Source of the DNA: Burkholderia pyrrocinia | GTDB taxonomy: Bacteria; Pseudomonadota; Gammaproteobacteria; Burkholderiales; Burkholderiaceae | DNA: 64,000 nucleotides | Assembly (NCBI RefSeq): GCF_018417535.1 | Contig: NZ_CP070978.1 | Span: 3,243,719 to 3,307,718, forward strand | Reading direction: 5' to 3' | Shown: positions 1 to 9,701 of the stretch, one piece after another | How positions within the stretch are numbered: the first letter of the stretch is position 1 | Layout: each line of letters begins with the position of its first letter | Position numbers and translations under genes: made by a program | The notes under the pieces: model-generated | The model's input: only the letters and a program-made list of their open reading frames with translations | Told to the model about the DNA's origin: nothing | Databases searched by the model: none

Positions 1-3000
1 GCGCTGGGTAGTGGGTCGACGGCGTCCGCAGACCAGGGCACAGCACTCGGAGCCAGTTCGAATGCGAGCGGGGACGAGGCGACGGCGACAGGCTTCGCCG
101 CCACTGCTAGCAATACTTTCGCTTCGGCGTTTGGTCCTAGTGCCACCGCTTCCGGCCGCGGCTCGACGGCACTAGGCTTCGTGACAGAAGCATCTGGGGC
201 GGGGGCGACCGCGCTAGGTATGCAGTCGACCGCCGCTGGGGATAGTTCTACTGCGTTGGGCAATAATTCCAAGGCGTTGGCGCAATCGACGGTCGCACTG
301 GGCGATAACAGCACGGTGGATGCGACCGCCGGCCAAGGTTCGATCGCTGCCGGCGCCCAGTCGGAGGTAACGTCGGGCACGGGCGCCGTTGCGCTTGGCT
401 ATCAGCAGACGGCGAGCGGTGACGGTGCCGTGGCTATCGGCGATCCGAACACCGCGACGGGCACGGGCGCGGTAGCCGTGGGTGCGAACAACACCGCAAC
501 TGGTACGGGCGCGGTCGCGCTAGGCAACTCGAACGTGGCTGCGGGTACGGGTTCAGTTGCCCTCGGCAGCACTTCGACGGCAGCGGCAACGGGCGCGGTC
601 GCCTTGGGCTCGGGTGCAACTGCGGCCAATGCAGGCGATGTTGCTCTGGGTTCGGGTTCGGTGACGGCAGCAGCCAACCCAACCGCGAGCGGGACGATTG
701 GCGGCACCACTTATAGCTACGCTGGCACCAGTCCGACCAGCGTGGTGAGCGTCGGCAGTGCCGGTGCGGAACGGCAGATCACGAACGTAGCGGCCGGGCA
801 GGTGAGCGCGACGAGCACCGACGCGATCAACGGCTCGCAACTGTTTGCGACCAACCAGGCGATCGACACCTTGTCGACCTCGACTTCGACGGGGATCAGT
901 TCGCTCTCCACAGGACTGTCGACGACCAATAGCAACGTCGCGTCGCTGTCGACCTCGACCTCGACGACGGCCAGCTCGTTGTCGACGGGGCTGAGCACGA
1001 CGAACAGCTCGGTATCGTCGCTGTCCACCTCGAGCTCGACTGCGGAAAGCTCGTTGTCGACGGGGCTGAGCACGACGAACAGCTCGGTATCGTCGCTGTC
1101 GACCTCGAGCTCGACGGCGGAAAGCTCGTTGTCGACTGGCCTGAGCACGACCAACAGCACGGTATCGTCGCTGTCGACTTCGAGCTCGACTGCGGAAAGC
1201 TCGCTGTCGACGGGCCTGAGCACGACGAATAGCACGGTGTCGTCGTTGTCGACCTCGAGCTCGACTGCGGAAAGCTCGCTGTCGACTGGCCTGAGCACGA
1301 CGAACAGCGCGGTTGGGTCGCTGTCGACTTCGACCTCGACGACGGCCAGCTCGTTGTCGACGGGCCTGAGCACGACGAACAGCACGGTATCGTCGCTGTC
1401 CACCTCGAGTTCGACGGCGGAAAGCTCGTTGTCGACTGGCCTGAGCACGACGAACAGCACGGTATCGTCGCTGTCGACGTCGAGCTCGACGGCGGAAAGC
1501 TCGTTGTCGACGGGCCTGAGCACGACGAACAGCTCGGTATCGTCGCTGTCGACCTCGAGCTCGACGGCGGAAAGCTCGCTGTCGACGGGTCTGAGCACGA
1601 CGAACAGCTCGGTGTCGTCGCTGTCGACCTCGACTTCGACGACGGAAAGCTCGCTGTCGACGGGCCTGAGCACGACGAATAGCACGGTCTCGTCGCTGTC
1701 GACCTCGAGCTCGACGGCGGAAAGCTCGCTGTCCACGGGTCTGAGCACGACGAACAGCACGGTTGGGTCGCTGTCGACTTCGACCTCGACGACGGCCAGC
1801 TCGTTGTCGACGGGCGTCAGCTCGCTGTCCACGGGTCTGAGCACGACCAACAGCACGGTGTCGTCGTTGTCCACCTCGAGCTCGACTGCGGAAAGTTCGT
1901 TGTCGACGGGCGTTAGCTCGCTGTCCACGGGTCTGAGCACGACGAATAGCACGGTCTCGTCGCTGTCCACCTCGAGTTCGACGGCGGAAAGCTCGTTGTC
2001 CACGGGCGTTAGCTCACTGTCCACGGGTCTGAGCACGACGAATAGCACGGTGTCGTCGTTGTCGACCTCAAGCTCGACGGCGGAAAGCTCGTTGTCGACG
2101 GGCCTGAGCACGACGAACAGCACGGTATCGTCGCTGTCGACCTCGACTTCGACGACGGAAAGCTCGCTGTCGACGGGCCTGAGCACGACGAACAGCTCGG
2201 TGTCGTCGCTGTCGACTTCGAGCTCGACGGCGGAAAGCTCGCTGTCGACGGGTCTGAGCACGACGAACAGCGCGGTTGGGTCGCTGTCGACCTCGACCTC
2301 GACGACGGCCAGCTCGTTGTCGACGGGGCTGAGCACGACGAACAGCACGGTCTCGTCGCTGTCCACCTCGAGCTCGACGGCGGAAAGCTCGTTGTCGACG
2401 GGGCTGAGCACGACCAACAGCACGGTATCGTCGCTGTCGACTTCGAGCTCGACGGCGGAAAGCTCGCTGTCGACGGGCCTGAGCACGACGAACAGCTCGG
2501 TATCATCGCTGTCGACTTCGACTTCGACGACGGAAAGCTCGCTGTCGACGGGTCTGAGCACGACGAACAGCTCGGTGTCGTCGCTGTCCACCTCGACTTC
2601 GACGACGGAAAGCTCGCTGTCGACGGGCCTGAGCACGACGAATAGCACGGTCTCGTCGCTGTCCACCTCGAGCTCGACGGCGGAAAGCTCGCTGTCGACG
2701 GGTCTGAGCACGACGAACAGCTCGGTATCGTCGCTGTCGACTTCGACTTCGACGACGGAAAGCTCGCTGTCGACGGGTCTGAGCACGACGAACAGCTCGG
2801 TGTCGTCGCTGTCGACTTCGAGCTCGACTGCGGAAAGCTCGCTGTCGACTGGCCTGAGCACGACGAACAGCACGGTCTCGTCGCTGTCGACTTCGAGCTC
2901 GACGGCGGAAAGCTCGTTGTCGACGGGTCTGAGCACGACCAACAGCTCGGTATCGTCGCTGTCGACCTCGACTTCGACGACGGAAAGCTCGCTGTCGACG

Positions 3001-6000
3001 GGTCTGAGCACGACGAACAGCGCGGTTGGGTCGCTGTCGACTTCGACCTCGACGACGGCCAGCTCGTTGTCGACGGGCCTGAGCACGACGAACAGCACGG
3101 TATCGTCGCTGTCGACTTCGAGCTCGACGGCGGAAAGCTCGTTGTCCACGGGCGTTAGCTCGCTGTCGACGGGTCTAAGCACGACGAACAGCACGGTCTC
3201 GTCGCTGTCGACCTCGACTTCGACGACGGAAAGCTCGCTGTCGACGGGCCTGAGCACGACGAATAGCACGGTCTCGTCGCTGTCGACCTCGAGCTCGACG
3301 GCGGAAAGCTCGTTGTCGACGGGCGTCAGCTCGCTGTCGACGGGCCTGAGCACGACGAATAGCACGGTGTCGTCGTTGTCCACCTCGAGCTCGACGGCGG
3401 AAAGCTCGTTGTCGACGGGTCTGAGCACGACGAACAGCACGGTCTCGTCGCTGTCGACTTCGAGCTCGACGGCGGAAAGCTCGCTGTCGACGGGCCTGAG
3501 CACGACGAACAGCTCGGTGTCGTCGCTGTCGACTTCGAGCTCGACGGCGGAAAGCTCGCTGTCGACGGGCCTGAGCACGACGAACAGCGCGGTTGGGTCG
3601 CTGTCGACTTCGAGCTCGACTGCGGAAAGCTCGTTGTCGACGGGTCTGAGCACGACCAACAGCACGGTTGGGTCGTTGTCGACGGGCCTGAGCACGACGA
3701 ACAGCACGGTCTCGTCGCTGTCGACCTCGACTTCGACGACGGAAAGCTCGCTGTCGACGGGCCTGAGCACGACGAACAGCACGGTATCGTCGCTGTCGAC
3801 TTCGAGCTCGACTGCGGAAAGCTCGCTGTCGACGGGTCTGAGCACGACGAACAGCTCGGTATCGTCGCTGTCCACCTCGAGCTCGACTGCGGAAAGCTCG
3901 TTGTCGACGGGCCTGAGCACGACAAATAGCACGGTGTCGTCGTTGTCCACGTCGAGTTCGACTGCGGAAAGCTCGTTGTCGACGGGCCTGTCGACGACGA
4001 ACAGCACGGTTGGGTCGCTGTCGACTTCGACCTCGACGACGGCCAGCTCGCTGTCGACGGGTCTGAGCACGACGAACAGCACGGTCTCGTCGTTGTCCAC
4101 CTCGAGCTCGACGGCGGAAAGCTCGTTGTCGACGGGCGTTAGCTCGCTGTCCACGGGTCTGAGCACGACGAACAGCACGGTGTCGTCGTTGTCCACCTCG
4201 AGCTCGACTGCGGAAAGTTCGTTGTCGACGGGCGTTAGCTCGCTGTCGACGGGTCTGAGCACGACCAACAGCACGGTATCGTCGCTGTCGACCTCGACTT
4301 CGACGACGGAAAGCTCGCTGTCGACGGGCCTGAGCACGACGAACAGCACGGTATCGTCGCTGTCGACTTCGAGCTCGACTGCGGAAAGCTCGCTGTCGAC
4401 GGGTCTGAGCACGACGAACAGTTCGGTGTCGTCGCTGTCGACTTCGAGCTCGACGGCGGAAAGCTCGCTGTCGACGGGTCTGAGCACGACGAACAGCTCG
4501 GTATCGTCGCTGTCCACCTCGAGTTCGACGGCGGAAAGCTCGTTGTCGACGGGCGTCAGCTCGCTGTCGACGGGTCTGAGCACGACCAACAGCACGGTCT
4601 CGTCGCTGTCGACTTCGAGCTCGACGGCGGAAAGCTCGTTGTCGACGGGCGTCAGCTCGCTGTCGACGGGCCTGTCGACGACGAACAGCGCGGTTGGGTC
4701 GCTGTCGACTTCGACCTCGACGACGGCCAGCTCGTTGTCCACGGGTCTGAGCACGACGAACAGCACGGTCTCGTCGCTGTCCACCTCGAGTTCGACGGCG
4801 GAAAGCTCGCTGTCGACGGGTCTGAGCACGACGAACAGCACGGTGTCGTCGTTGTCCACTTCGAGCTCGACGGCGGAAAGCTCGCTGTCGACTGGCCTGA
4901 GCACGACGAACAGCACGGTTGGGTCGCTGTCGACTTCGACCTCGACGACGGCCAGCTCGTTGTCGACGGGCGTCAGCTCGCTGTCGACGGGTCTGAGCAC
5001 GACCAACAGCACGGTCTCGTCGCTGTCGACCTCGAGCTCGACGGCGGAAAGCTCGTTGTCCACGGGCCTGAGCACGACGAACAGCGCGGTTGGGTCGTTG
5101 TCGACTTCGACCTCGACGGCGGCCAGCTCGCTGTCGACGGGCCTGTCGACGACGAACAGCACGGTTGGGTCGCTGTCGACTTCGACCTCGACGACGGCCA
5201 GCTCGTTGTCCACGGGTCTGAGCACGACGAACAGCACGGTATCGTCGCTGTCCACCTCGAGCTCGACGACGGCCAGCTCGTTGTCGACGGGCGTTAGCTC
5301 GCTGTCCACCGGTCTGAGCACGACGAATAGCACGGCGTCGTCGTTGTCGACCTCGACTTCGACGGCGGAAAGCTCGCTGTCGACGGGCCTGAGCACGACG
5401 AACAGCACCGTGTCGTCTCTGTCGACCTCGACCAGCTCGCTGTCCACGGGGGTGAGTTCGCTGTCGACCGGTTTGAGCACGACCAACAGCAACGTGTCGT
5501 CGTTGTCGACGCAGACTTCGACGACGGCGAGTTCGCTGTCCACGGGGATGAGCTCACTGTCGACCGGTCTGTCGACCACGAACAGCTCCGTGTCGTCGCT
5601 GTCCACGACCGTGAGTTCGATCACGAACAATACGGCATCGGTATCGACCTCGGTTTCGACGATCGCGAGTTCGCTGTCGACGGGCCTGTCGACGACGAAC
5701 AGCTCGGTCGGGTCGCTGTCGACCTCGACGTCGACGACGGCCAGTTCGCTGTCGACCGGTCTGAGCTCGCTGTCGACCGGGTTGTCGACGACGAACAGCA
5801 ATGTCTCATCGCTGTCCACGTCGAGCTCCACGGCAGTTGTGTCGCTGTCCACGCTGATCTCGAAGTCGGAAACGCACTATCTGAGCGTGAACGATAACGG
5901 GACCCAGCAGGCCAACTACACCAACGACGGTGCGACCGGTACGAACGCGCTTGCGTTCGGCCCGTCCGCAACGGCTGCGGGCACGAATGCGATCGCGATC

Positions 6001-6510
6001 GGCAACGGCGCGAATGCCGCCGCCGAAGGGGCGACGGTCGTCGGCGCGAACGCGCTCGGGTCCGGTACCAACGCGACCGCGCTCGGCACGAACGCAACCG
6101 CCAGCGCAGCGAATTCGGTTGCGCTGGGTGCCGGGTCGATCGCGAGCGAGGCCAATACCGTCTCCGTCGGTTCGGCGGGCAACGAGCGGCGCATCACGAA
6201 TGTCGCGGCGGGCGTGAATCCGACCGATGCGGTGAACGTGTCCCAGTTGAACGCCGTGCAGTCGGGCGTCAGCAACGTCGCTCGTCGAGCCTACTCGGGT
6301 GTCGCCGGCGCCGCTGCGCTGACGATGATTCCGGAAGTCGATCTCGGCAAGACGATCGCAGTCGGTGTCGGTAGCGCGACGTACCAGGGTTATGCCGCCG
6401 TTGCGTTGGGCTTCTCGGCGCGCTTGACGAACAACGTCAAGATCAAGGGCGGCTTCAGCAGCAGCAGCTCCGGGTACACGGTCGGCGGCGGTATCAGCTA
6501 CCAGTGGTAA
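1..6510 (+). CDS. Trimeric autotransporter adhesin (YadA/Hep_Hag family), 5'-truncated by window edge
   Basis: Surface adhesin of type Vc secretion; the frame is open from base 1 (ALGSGSTASA...), so the true start lies upstream and the GTG at 181 is internal. In-window layout by residue: left-handed beta-roll head repeats (ALG-x-x-x-x-A pattern) to about 225; a first neck (AGAERQITNVAAG, DAINGSQLF) near 250-285; a Ser/Thr-rich repeat stalk to about 1950; a second short head; a second neck (AGNERRITNVAAG) near 2055-2085; and a C-terminal YadA-type anchor (YSGVAGAAALTMIP ... GGGISYQW) to 2169. The terminal aromatic residue is typical of outer-membrane beta-barrels. The downstream genes look dedicated to its export or modification. 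Family assignment is firm; ligand is unknown. Confidence 0.95.
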   Translation, partial: ALGSGSTASADQGTALGASSNASGDEATATGFAATASNTFASAFGPSATASGRGSTALGFVTEASGAGATALGMQSTAAGDSSTALGNNSKALAQSTVALGDNSTVDATAGQGSIAAGAQSEVTSGTGAVALGYQQTASGDGAVAIGDPNTATGTGAVAVGANNTATGTGAVALGNSNVAAGTGSVALGSTSTAAATGAVALGSGATAANAGDVALGSGSVTAAANPTASGTIGGTTYSYAGTSPTSVVSVGSAGAERQITNVAAGQVSATSTDAINGSQLFATNQAIDTLSTSTSTGISSLSTGLSTTNSNVASLSTSTSTTASSLSTGLSTTNSSVSSLSTSSSTAESSLSTGLSTTNSSVSSLSTSSSTAESSLSTGLSTTNSTVSSLSTSSSTAESSLSTGLSTTNSTVSSLSTSSSTAESSLSTGLSTTNSAVGSLSTSTSTTASSLSTGLSTTNSTVSSLSTSSSTAESSLSTGLSTTNSTVSSLSTSSSTAESSLSTGLSTTNSSVSSLSTSSSTAESSLSTGLSTTNSSVSSLSTSTSTTESSLSTGLSTTNSTVSSLSTSSSTAESSLSTGLSTTNSTVGSLSTSTSTTASSLSTGVSSLSTGLSTTNSTVSSLSTSSSTAESSLSTGVSSLSTGLSTTNSTVSSLSTSSSTAESSLSTGVSSLSTGLSTTNSTVSSLSTSSSTAESSLSTGLSTTNSTVSSLSTSTSTTESSLSTGLSTTNSSVSSLSTSSSTAESSLSTGLSTTNSAVGSLSTSTSTTASSLSTGLSTTNSTVSSLSTSSSTAESSLSTGLSTTNSTVSSLSTSSSTAESSLSTGLSTTNSSVSSLSTSTSTTESSLSTGLSTTNSSVSSLSTSTSTTESSLSTGLSTTNSTVSSLSTSSSTAESSLSTGLSTTNSSVSSLSTSTSTTESSLSTGLSTTNSSVSSLSTSSSTAESSLSTGLSTTNSTVSSLSTSSSTAESSLSTGLSTTNSSVSSLSTSTSTTESSLSTGLSTTNSAVGSLSTSTSTTASSLSTGLSTTNSTVSSLSTSSSTAESSLSTGVSSLSTGLSTTNSTVSSLSTSTSTTESSLSTGLSTTNSTVSSLSTSSSTAESSLSTGVSSLSTGLSTTNSTVSSLSTSSSTAESSLSTGLSTTNSTVSSLSTSSSTAESSLSTGLSTTNSSVSSLSTSSSTAESSLSTGLSTTNSAVGSLSTSSSTAESSLSTGLSTTNSTVGSLSTGLSTTNSTVSSLSTSTSTTESSLSTGLSTTNSTVSSLSTSSSTAESSLSTGLSTTNSSVSSLSTSSSTAESSLSTGLSTTNSTVSSLSTSSSTAESSLSTGLSTTNSTVGSLSTSTSTTASSLSTGLSTTNSTVSSLSTSSSTAESSLSTGVSSLSTGLSTTNSTVSSLSTSSSTAESSLSTGVSSLSTGLSTTNSTVSSLSTSTSTTESSLSTGLSTTNSTVSSLSTSSSTAESSLSTGLSTTNSSVSSLSTSSSTAESSLSTGLSTTNSSVSSLSTSSSTAESSLSTGVSSLSTGLSTTNSTVSSLSTSSSTAESSLSTGVSSLSTGLSTTNSAVGSLSTSTSTTASSLSTGLSTTNSTVSSLSTSSSTAESSLSTGLSTTNSTVSSLSTSSSTAESSLSTGLSTTNSTVGSLSTSTSTTASSLSTGVSSLSTGLSTTNSTVSSLSTSSSTAESSLSTGLSTTNSAVGSLSTSTSTAASSLSTGLSTTNSTVGSLSTSTSTTASSLSTGLSTTNSTVSSLSTSSSTTASSLSTGVSSLSTGLSTTNSTASSLSTSTSTAESSLSTGLSTTNSTVSSLSTSTSSLSTGVSSLSTGLSTTNSNVSSLSTQTSTTASSLSTGMSSLSTGLSTTNSSVSSLSTTVSSITNNTASVSTSVSTIASSLSTGLSTTNSSVGSLSTSTSTTASSLSTGLSSLSTGLSTTNSNVSSLSTSSSTAVVSLSTLISKSETHYLSVNDNGTQQANYTNDGATGTNALAFGPSATAAGTNAIAIGNGANAAAEGATVVGANALGSGTNATALGTNATASAANSVALGAGSIASEANTVSVGSAGNERRITNVAAGVNPTDAVNVSQLNAVQSGVSNVARRAYSGVAGAAALTMIPEVDLGKTIAVGVGSATYQGYAAVALGFSARLTNNVKIKGGFSSSSSGYTVGGGISYQW
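868..5850 (+). repeat. Coding tandem repeat array, 75-bp unit, encoding adhesin stalk
   Basis: Roughly 60 imperfect copies of a 75-bp unit encoding 25 residues. The unit splits into STGLSTTNSTVSSL (14 residues) and STSSSTAESSL (11 residues). Some copies carry exactly 7 extra residues (STGVSSL), for example near 1815, 1905 and 3150, and one near 3660-3700 lacks the 11-residue half. Leu/Val/Ala spacing fits a trimeric coiled coil made of two heptads plus one hendecad. Variation is mostly S/T swaps and synonymous GTCGAC/GTCCAC changes. The array is prone to recombination and to short-read collapse, so copy number here may be unreliable. Confidence 0.93.
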
Positions 6511-6517
6511 CAGGACG

Positions 6518-6554
6518 GGCGTGAGGCAAACGGGAACATCGCTTGTCTCACGCC
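6518..6554 (+). other. Stem-loop in adhesin-OmpA intergenic gap
   Basis: A 12-bp stem, GGCGTGAGGCAA (6518-6529) with TTGTCTCACGCC (6543-6554), one G-U pair, 13-base loop. It starts 8 bases after the adhesin stop and has no T-run, so it looks more like an mRNA processing or stabilising element, or a partial terminator, than a full intrinsic terminator. Confidence 0.6.
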
Positions 6555-6597
6555 TGGCCTGATCAGTCGATGGCATTCACTAACCAAGAGGTTTGAC

Positions 6598-7284
6598 ATG
6601 ACGAAAATAATGACCACGCTGCTTCTGGCGGCAGTGGTGCTTGCCGGTTGCTCCTCGGCATCGGGTCCAACGTTCGATGCGTATACGGTGACGCTGCCGA
6701 ACCAGCAACAGGCGTATCGCGTGCAGTGCGACGGTTTGCTGGAAGGGCAAGGTATCTGCGATACCAAGGCCCGCGAAATCTGCGGCAACGTCCAGGTTCG
6801 CCCGATCCAGGCAATCGCGCCTTATGCGGGCGGCTCCGGCGTGCGCGAGTTGACGTTCCAGTGCGGCGTGCCGCCACAGCCGGCGCCTCAACCGCAGCCG
6901 GCGCCTCAACCGGTAGCGGCGCCCATGCCGCCGCCGTCTCCGCCGCAAAAAATCACGCTCAGCGGCGACGCCAACTTCGAAGTCGATAAAGCCAATCTCA
7001 CGGCCGACGCTCGCTCGCGCCTGGACCAGCTCGTTGCGCAGGCACGGGGCATGCCGTTCCGCAACGTGACGGTAGACGGCTACACCGACTCGACCGCTTC
7101 GGTCGCGCACAACCTGGCGTTGTCGGAGCATCGCGCGCAGACCGTGGCTGCCTATCTGCGCGAGCACGGTCTGAACGCCCAGCGGTTTGTCGCGAACGGC
7201 TTTGGCAAGGCGAATCCGGTCGCCTCGAATGCAACTGCGATTGGCCGCGCACAGAACCGGCGCGTCGAGATCCAGCTGGATTAA
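6598..7284 (+). CDS. OmpA-family peptidoglycan-binding lipoprotein
   Basis: 228 aa. A lipoprotein signal peptide ends in the lipobox LAGC (Cys18), so the mature protein should be lipidated. Residues about 30-90 form a small N-terminal domain. About 93-120 is a Pro/Ala/Gln-rich linker (PAPQPQPAPQP). The C-terminal domain, about 122-228, is OmpA-like, with DGYTDSTAS, LSEHRAQTVAAYL and a closing GRAQNRRVEI, which binds peptidoglycan. An AGAGG-type RBS sits 5 bases before the ATG. It is the first gene after the adhesin, 87 bases downstream, and probably anchors the adhesin or its export site to the cell wall (inference). Confidence 0.9.
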   Translation: MTKIMTTLLLAAVVLAGCSSASGPTFDAYTVTLPNQQQAYRVQCDGLLEGQGICDTKAREICGNVQVRPIQAIAPYAGGSGVRELTFQCGVPPQPAPQPQPAPQPVAAPMPPPSPPQKITLSGDANFEVDKANLTADARSRLDQLVAQARGMPFRNVTVDGYTDSTASVAHNLALSEHRAQTVAAYLREHGLNAQRFVANGFGKANPVASNATAIGRAQNRRVEIQLD

Positions 7285-7358
7285 TTAGCGCTGTGAAGTA
7301 CCCCGTTGTCCGCCTTGCAGAACTGCATCGCGGGATGCATCCAACGGGTTTGGGGAGG

Positions 7359-7398
7359 GGGCCGCAAAGCTCCGAGACGTGGCCCTTTCCCTGCTTTT
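7359..7398 (+). terminator. Weak candidate terminator downstream of OmpA lipoprotein
   Basis: GGGCC (7359-7363) pairs with GGCCC (7381-7385) across a 17-base loop and is followed by TTTCCCTGCTTTTTT. The stem is short, so this is a weak candidate. It lies in the 147-base gap before the first DUF2827 gene, which has no good RBS, so a new transcript may begin after it. Confidence 0.3.
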
Positions 7399-7431
7399 TT
7401 CTCATAACAATTTAGCTTCACACAAACAGCC

Positions 7432-8577
7432 ATGCGTATCGGGATTTCAGTGCTGACCCATGCCGGACAGAGTGTCTGGGAAAACGGGTTGGGCCAGAAC
7501 GTTTTCTTTTTAGTTCAACTGCTGCAAAAGATTCCGTTCGTGACGGAAATCGTGCTGCTGAACTGCGGCGACCAGCGTCATGTCGCGTCTGAGGCTGGCG
7601 ACGCGCTGCCGGGCATCCGGCTCGTCGCGCCGCGCGACGCCACGGATCTCATCGACCTTGTCTTCGAGATGGGAGGCGGGCTCGATGTCGAATGGCTCGA
7701 CCATATTCGTGCGCGCGGCAAGAAGGTCGTTTTCTTCTGCTGCGGGCAGCCTTATGCAGGGCTGATCGAGCCGACCGTATTCAAGAAAAACGGCTATTTC
7801 TCGCGGGCAACGCGCTGCGACGAGGTCTGGATGCTGTCGAAAGATCGCGCATTCGCACCGATGTTGCGCGCACTGCATCGATGCCCGGTTGTCGAGGTTC
7901 CGTTTCTCTGGGATCCCGTCTTCATCGAGCAACGAATCCGCACGGTCGAGGCGGCCGGCCTGCAGTTCGGCTATCAGGTGATGCCGGAACCGATCTCGCC
8001 GCGGCGGCTGCGGACGGCGATCTTCGAACCGAACATCTCGGTGGTCAAGTGCTGCACGATTCCGCTGCTCATTTGCGACGTGGCATTCCGGCGCGACGCG
8101 GCGTCGATCGAGCGCGTTCACGTGCTTAACAGCATCCATATGAAAGATCATCCGACCTTTTCGTTCCTGACCAGTTCGCTGGCGTTGAACGAAAACGGAA
8201 AACTGTGCCTCGATCAGCGGCACGACTTCGTCGGCTATATCAGCCAATACGGCGACGCGATCGTCGCGCATCAATGGCATAACGACCAGAACATCGCCTA
8301 CCTCGATGCGCTTTATGGCGGCTACCCCCTGATTCATAACTCGCCATGGCTCGAGGCGGTCGGCTATTACTACCCCGATTCGAATGTCGAAGAGGGCGCG
8401 GGGCAGCTTCTGAATGCCGCGTACATGCACGACTTAGCACACGAAGATTACGTGACGCAAGCGCGCGGCTTCCTGGCGCAGCTCAGTCCCGACCATCCCC
8501 GAAACCAGTCGGACTATGCGAGAGCATTGCTCGCGCTCGTCGCATCCGGCGGCAAACACGTAACCGGACGGGAATAA
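7432..8577 (+). CDS. DUF2827 family protein, copy 1 (possible GT-B-like glycosyltransferase)
   Basis: 381 aa, no signal peptide or membrane segment, presumably cytoplasmic. It begins MRIGISVLTHAGQSVWENGL, the start shared by the three paralogues here, which I recognise as DUF2827. Conserved points are IFEPNISVVKCCTIPLL near 200, HQWHNDQNIAYLDALYGGYP near 280, then LIHNSPWLEAVGYYYPD. The GGYPLIHNS...GYYYPD region resembles the nucleotide-sugar-binding end of GT-B glycosyltransferases; this is my inference, since the family has no assigned function that I know of. Two bases separate it from the next copy, so they are surely co-transcribed. Confidence 0.82.
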   Translation: MRIGISVLTHAGQSVWENGLGQNVFFLVQLLQKIPFVTEIVLLNCGDQRHVASEAGDALPGIRLVAPRDATDLIDLVFEMGGGLDVEWLDHIRARGKKVVFFCCGQPYAGLIEPTVFKKNGYFSRATRCDEVWMLSKDRAFAPMLRALHRCPVVEVPFLWDPVFIEQRIRTVEAAGLQFGYQVMPEPISPRRLRTAIFEPNISVVKCCTIPLLICDVAFRRDAASIERVHVLNSIHMKDHPTFSFLTSSLALNENGKLCLDQRHDFVGYISQYGDAIVAHQWHNDQNIAYLDALYGGYPLIHNSPWLEAVGYYYPDSNVEEGAGQLLNAAYMHDLAHEDYVTQARGFLAQLSPDHPRNQSDYARALLALVASGGKHVTGRE

Positions 8578-8579
8578 CC

Positions 8580-9701
8580 ATGGTCAATCGTCGTCTGAAG
8601 GTCGGCATCACCATTTTTCTCCGCGCCGGTCAGCAATCGATCTGGGAAAACGGGATCTTCCAGAACTGCTTTTTCCTCGCAATGCTGCTCAAGCGCTCGC
8701 CGCTCGTCGAAGCGGTTTTCCTGGTCAACGGCGGAGACGGATTGCCGTCCGAGTCGACGCATTTCCTGGAACACGCACCGGCGCCGACGATCGATCTCGA
8801 GACGGCGCGAGAAACGCTTGACGTCGTGATCGAGTTGAGCGCCCAGCTCAATCCTCTTTGGGCTCGAGCATTCCGGGAACGGGGCGGCCGTGTCGTCGGC
8901 ATGCGTGTTGCGAACGACTACGTGATCGACATCGAGCGCATGATGTTCGGTCTTCAGCACGGCATGCTGGTATCCGGCACGCCTTACGACGCCATCTGGA
9001 CGCTGCCGGCGTTCGAGCGAACCTGCGCCCCCTACTATCAGGCCGCGTTGCGTGCGCCGGTTCGTGCGATGCAGCACCTGTGGAGCCCGAACCTCCTGAT
9101 GCGCTCGCTCGAGGCGAGCGGTGCGCCTGAACGATTCGAATACGAGCCCGGCCGCTCGCGCTGGAGGCTCGCGATTCTCGAACCGAATATCTGCATGGTG
9201 AAGACGTCGCATCTTGCGATGCTCGCCTCGGATCTGGCATATCGGCAGGCGCCGGAAACCATCGACTGTCTGCGCGTGTTCAACACGCTTCACCTGAAAA
9301 GCGATGCTCAGTTCGTCGGCTTTGCGCGCAGCCTCGACCTCGTCAACCACGGCTGCGCGAGCTTCGAGCCGCGCCTGCCGATCTACGAGATTCTGGGCCA
9401 GCAGGCCGATGCGATCGTGTCGCACCAGTGGGAGAACGCGCAGAACTACCTCTATTACGAGGCGTTGTACGGCGGCTATCCGCTGATTCACAACTCTGAC
9501 TTGCTGGGTGGTTGCGGGTACCAGTACGACGGATTCGACTGCGAGGACGGGGCACTGGCGCTGCGCGAGGCTTATCTGGTTCACGACCTGAACCTCGAGT
9601 CGTACCGCGCGAATGCCCGCTCATTTCTTGCGAGCCTTGACCCGGAGCGCCAGGAGAACGTCGACGCATACAGCGGGGCGATCGCGGAGCTTTTCCAATG
9701 A
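8580..9701 (+). CDS. DUF2827 family protein, copy 2
   Basis: 373 aa from ATG 8580 (MVNRRLKVGITIFLRAGQQS), chosen because it aligns with the starts of copies 1 and 3 and follows the copy 1 stop by 2 bases; the frame stays open further upstream but only in shadow of copy 1. It shares WENGIFQNCFFLAMLL, ILEPNICMVKTSHLAML, HQWENAQNYLYYEALYGGYP and LIHNSDLLGGCGYQYDGFD with the others. The gene ends in an ATGA overlap with the next gene, implying translational coupling. Function is unassigned; a cytoplasmic sugar transferase acting on the adhesin is a guess from context. Confidence 0.82.
   Translation: MVNRRLKVGITIFLRAGQQSIWENGIFQNCFFLAMLLKRSPLVEAVFLVNGGDGLPSESTHFLEHAPAPTIDLETARETLDVVIELSAQLNPLWARAFRERGGRVVGMRVANDYVIDIERMMFGLQHGMLVSGTPYDAIWTLPAFERTCAPYYQAALRAPVRAMQHLWSPNLLMRSLEASGAPERFEYEPGRSRWRLAILEPNICMVKTSHLAMLASDLAYRQAPETIDCLRVFNTLHLKSDAQFVGFARSLDLVNHGCASFEPRLPIYEILGQQADAIVSHQWENAQNYLYYEALYGGYPLIHNSDLLGGCGYQYDGFDCEDGALALREAYLVHDLNLESYRANARSFLASLDPERQENVDAYSGAIAELFQ

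Noticed and set aside
181..183. GTG at 181 as adhesin start codon
   Set aside because: The same frame continues without a stop to base 1 and encodes more YadA head repeats, so the gene starts upstream of the window.
717..5852. Very long minus-strand open frame (1711 codons) opposite the adhesin stalk
   Set aside because: It is the reverse reading of the same 75-bp Ser/Thr repeat; the repeat simply contains no stop in that frame. No start context, RBS or plausible protein.
8346..8579. Extended start for DUF2827 copy 2
   Set aside because: The extra residues overlap copy 1 and do not resemble the family start; ATG 8580 aligns with the paralogues.
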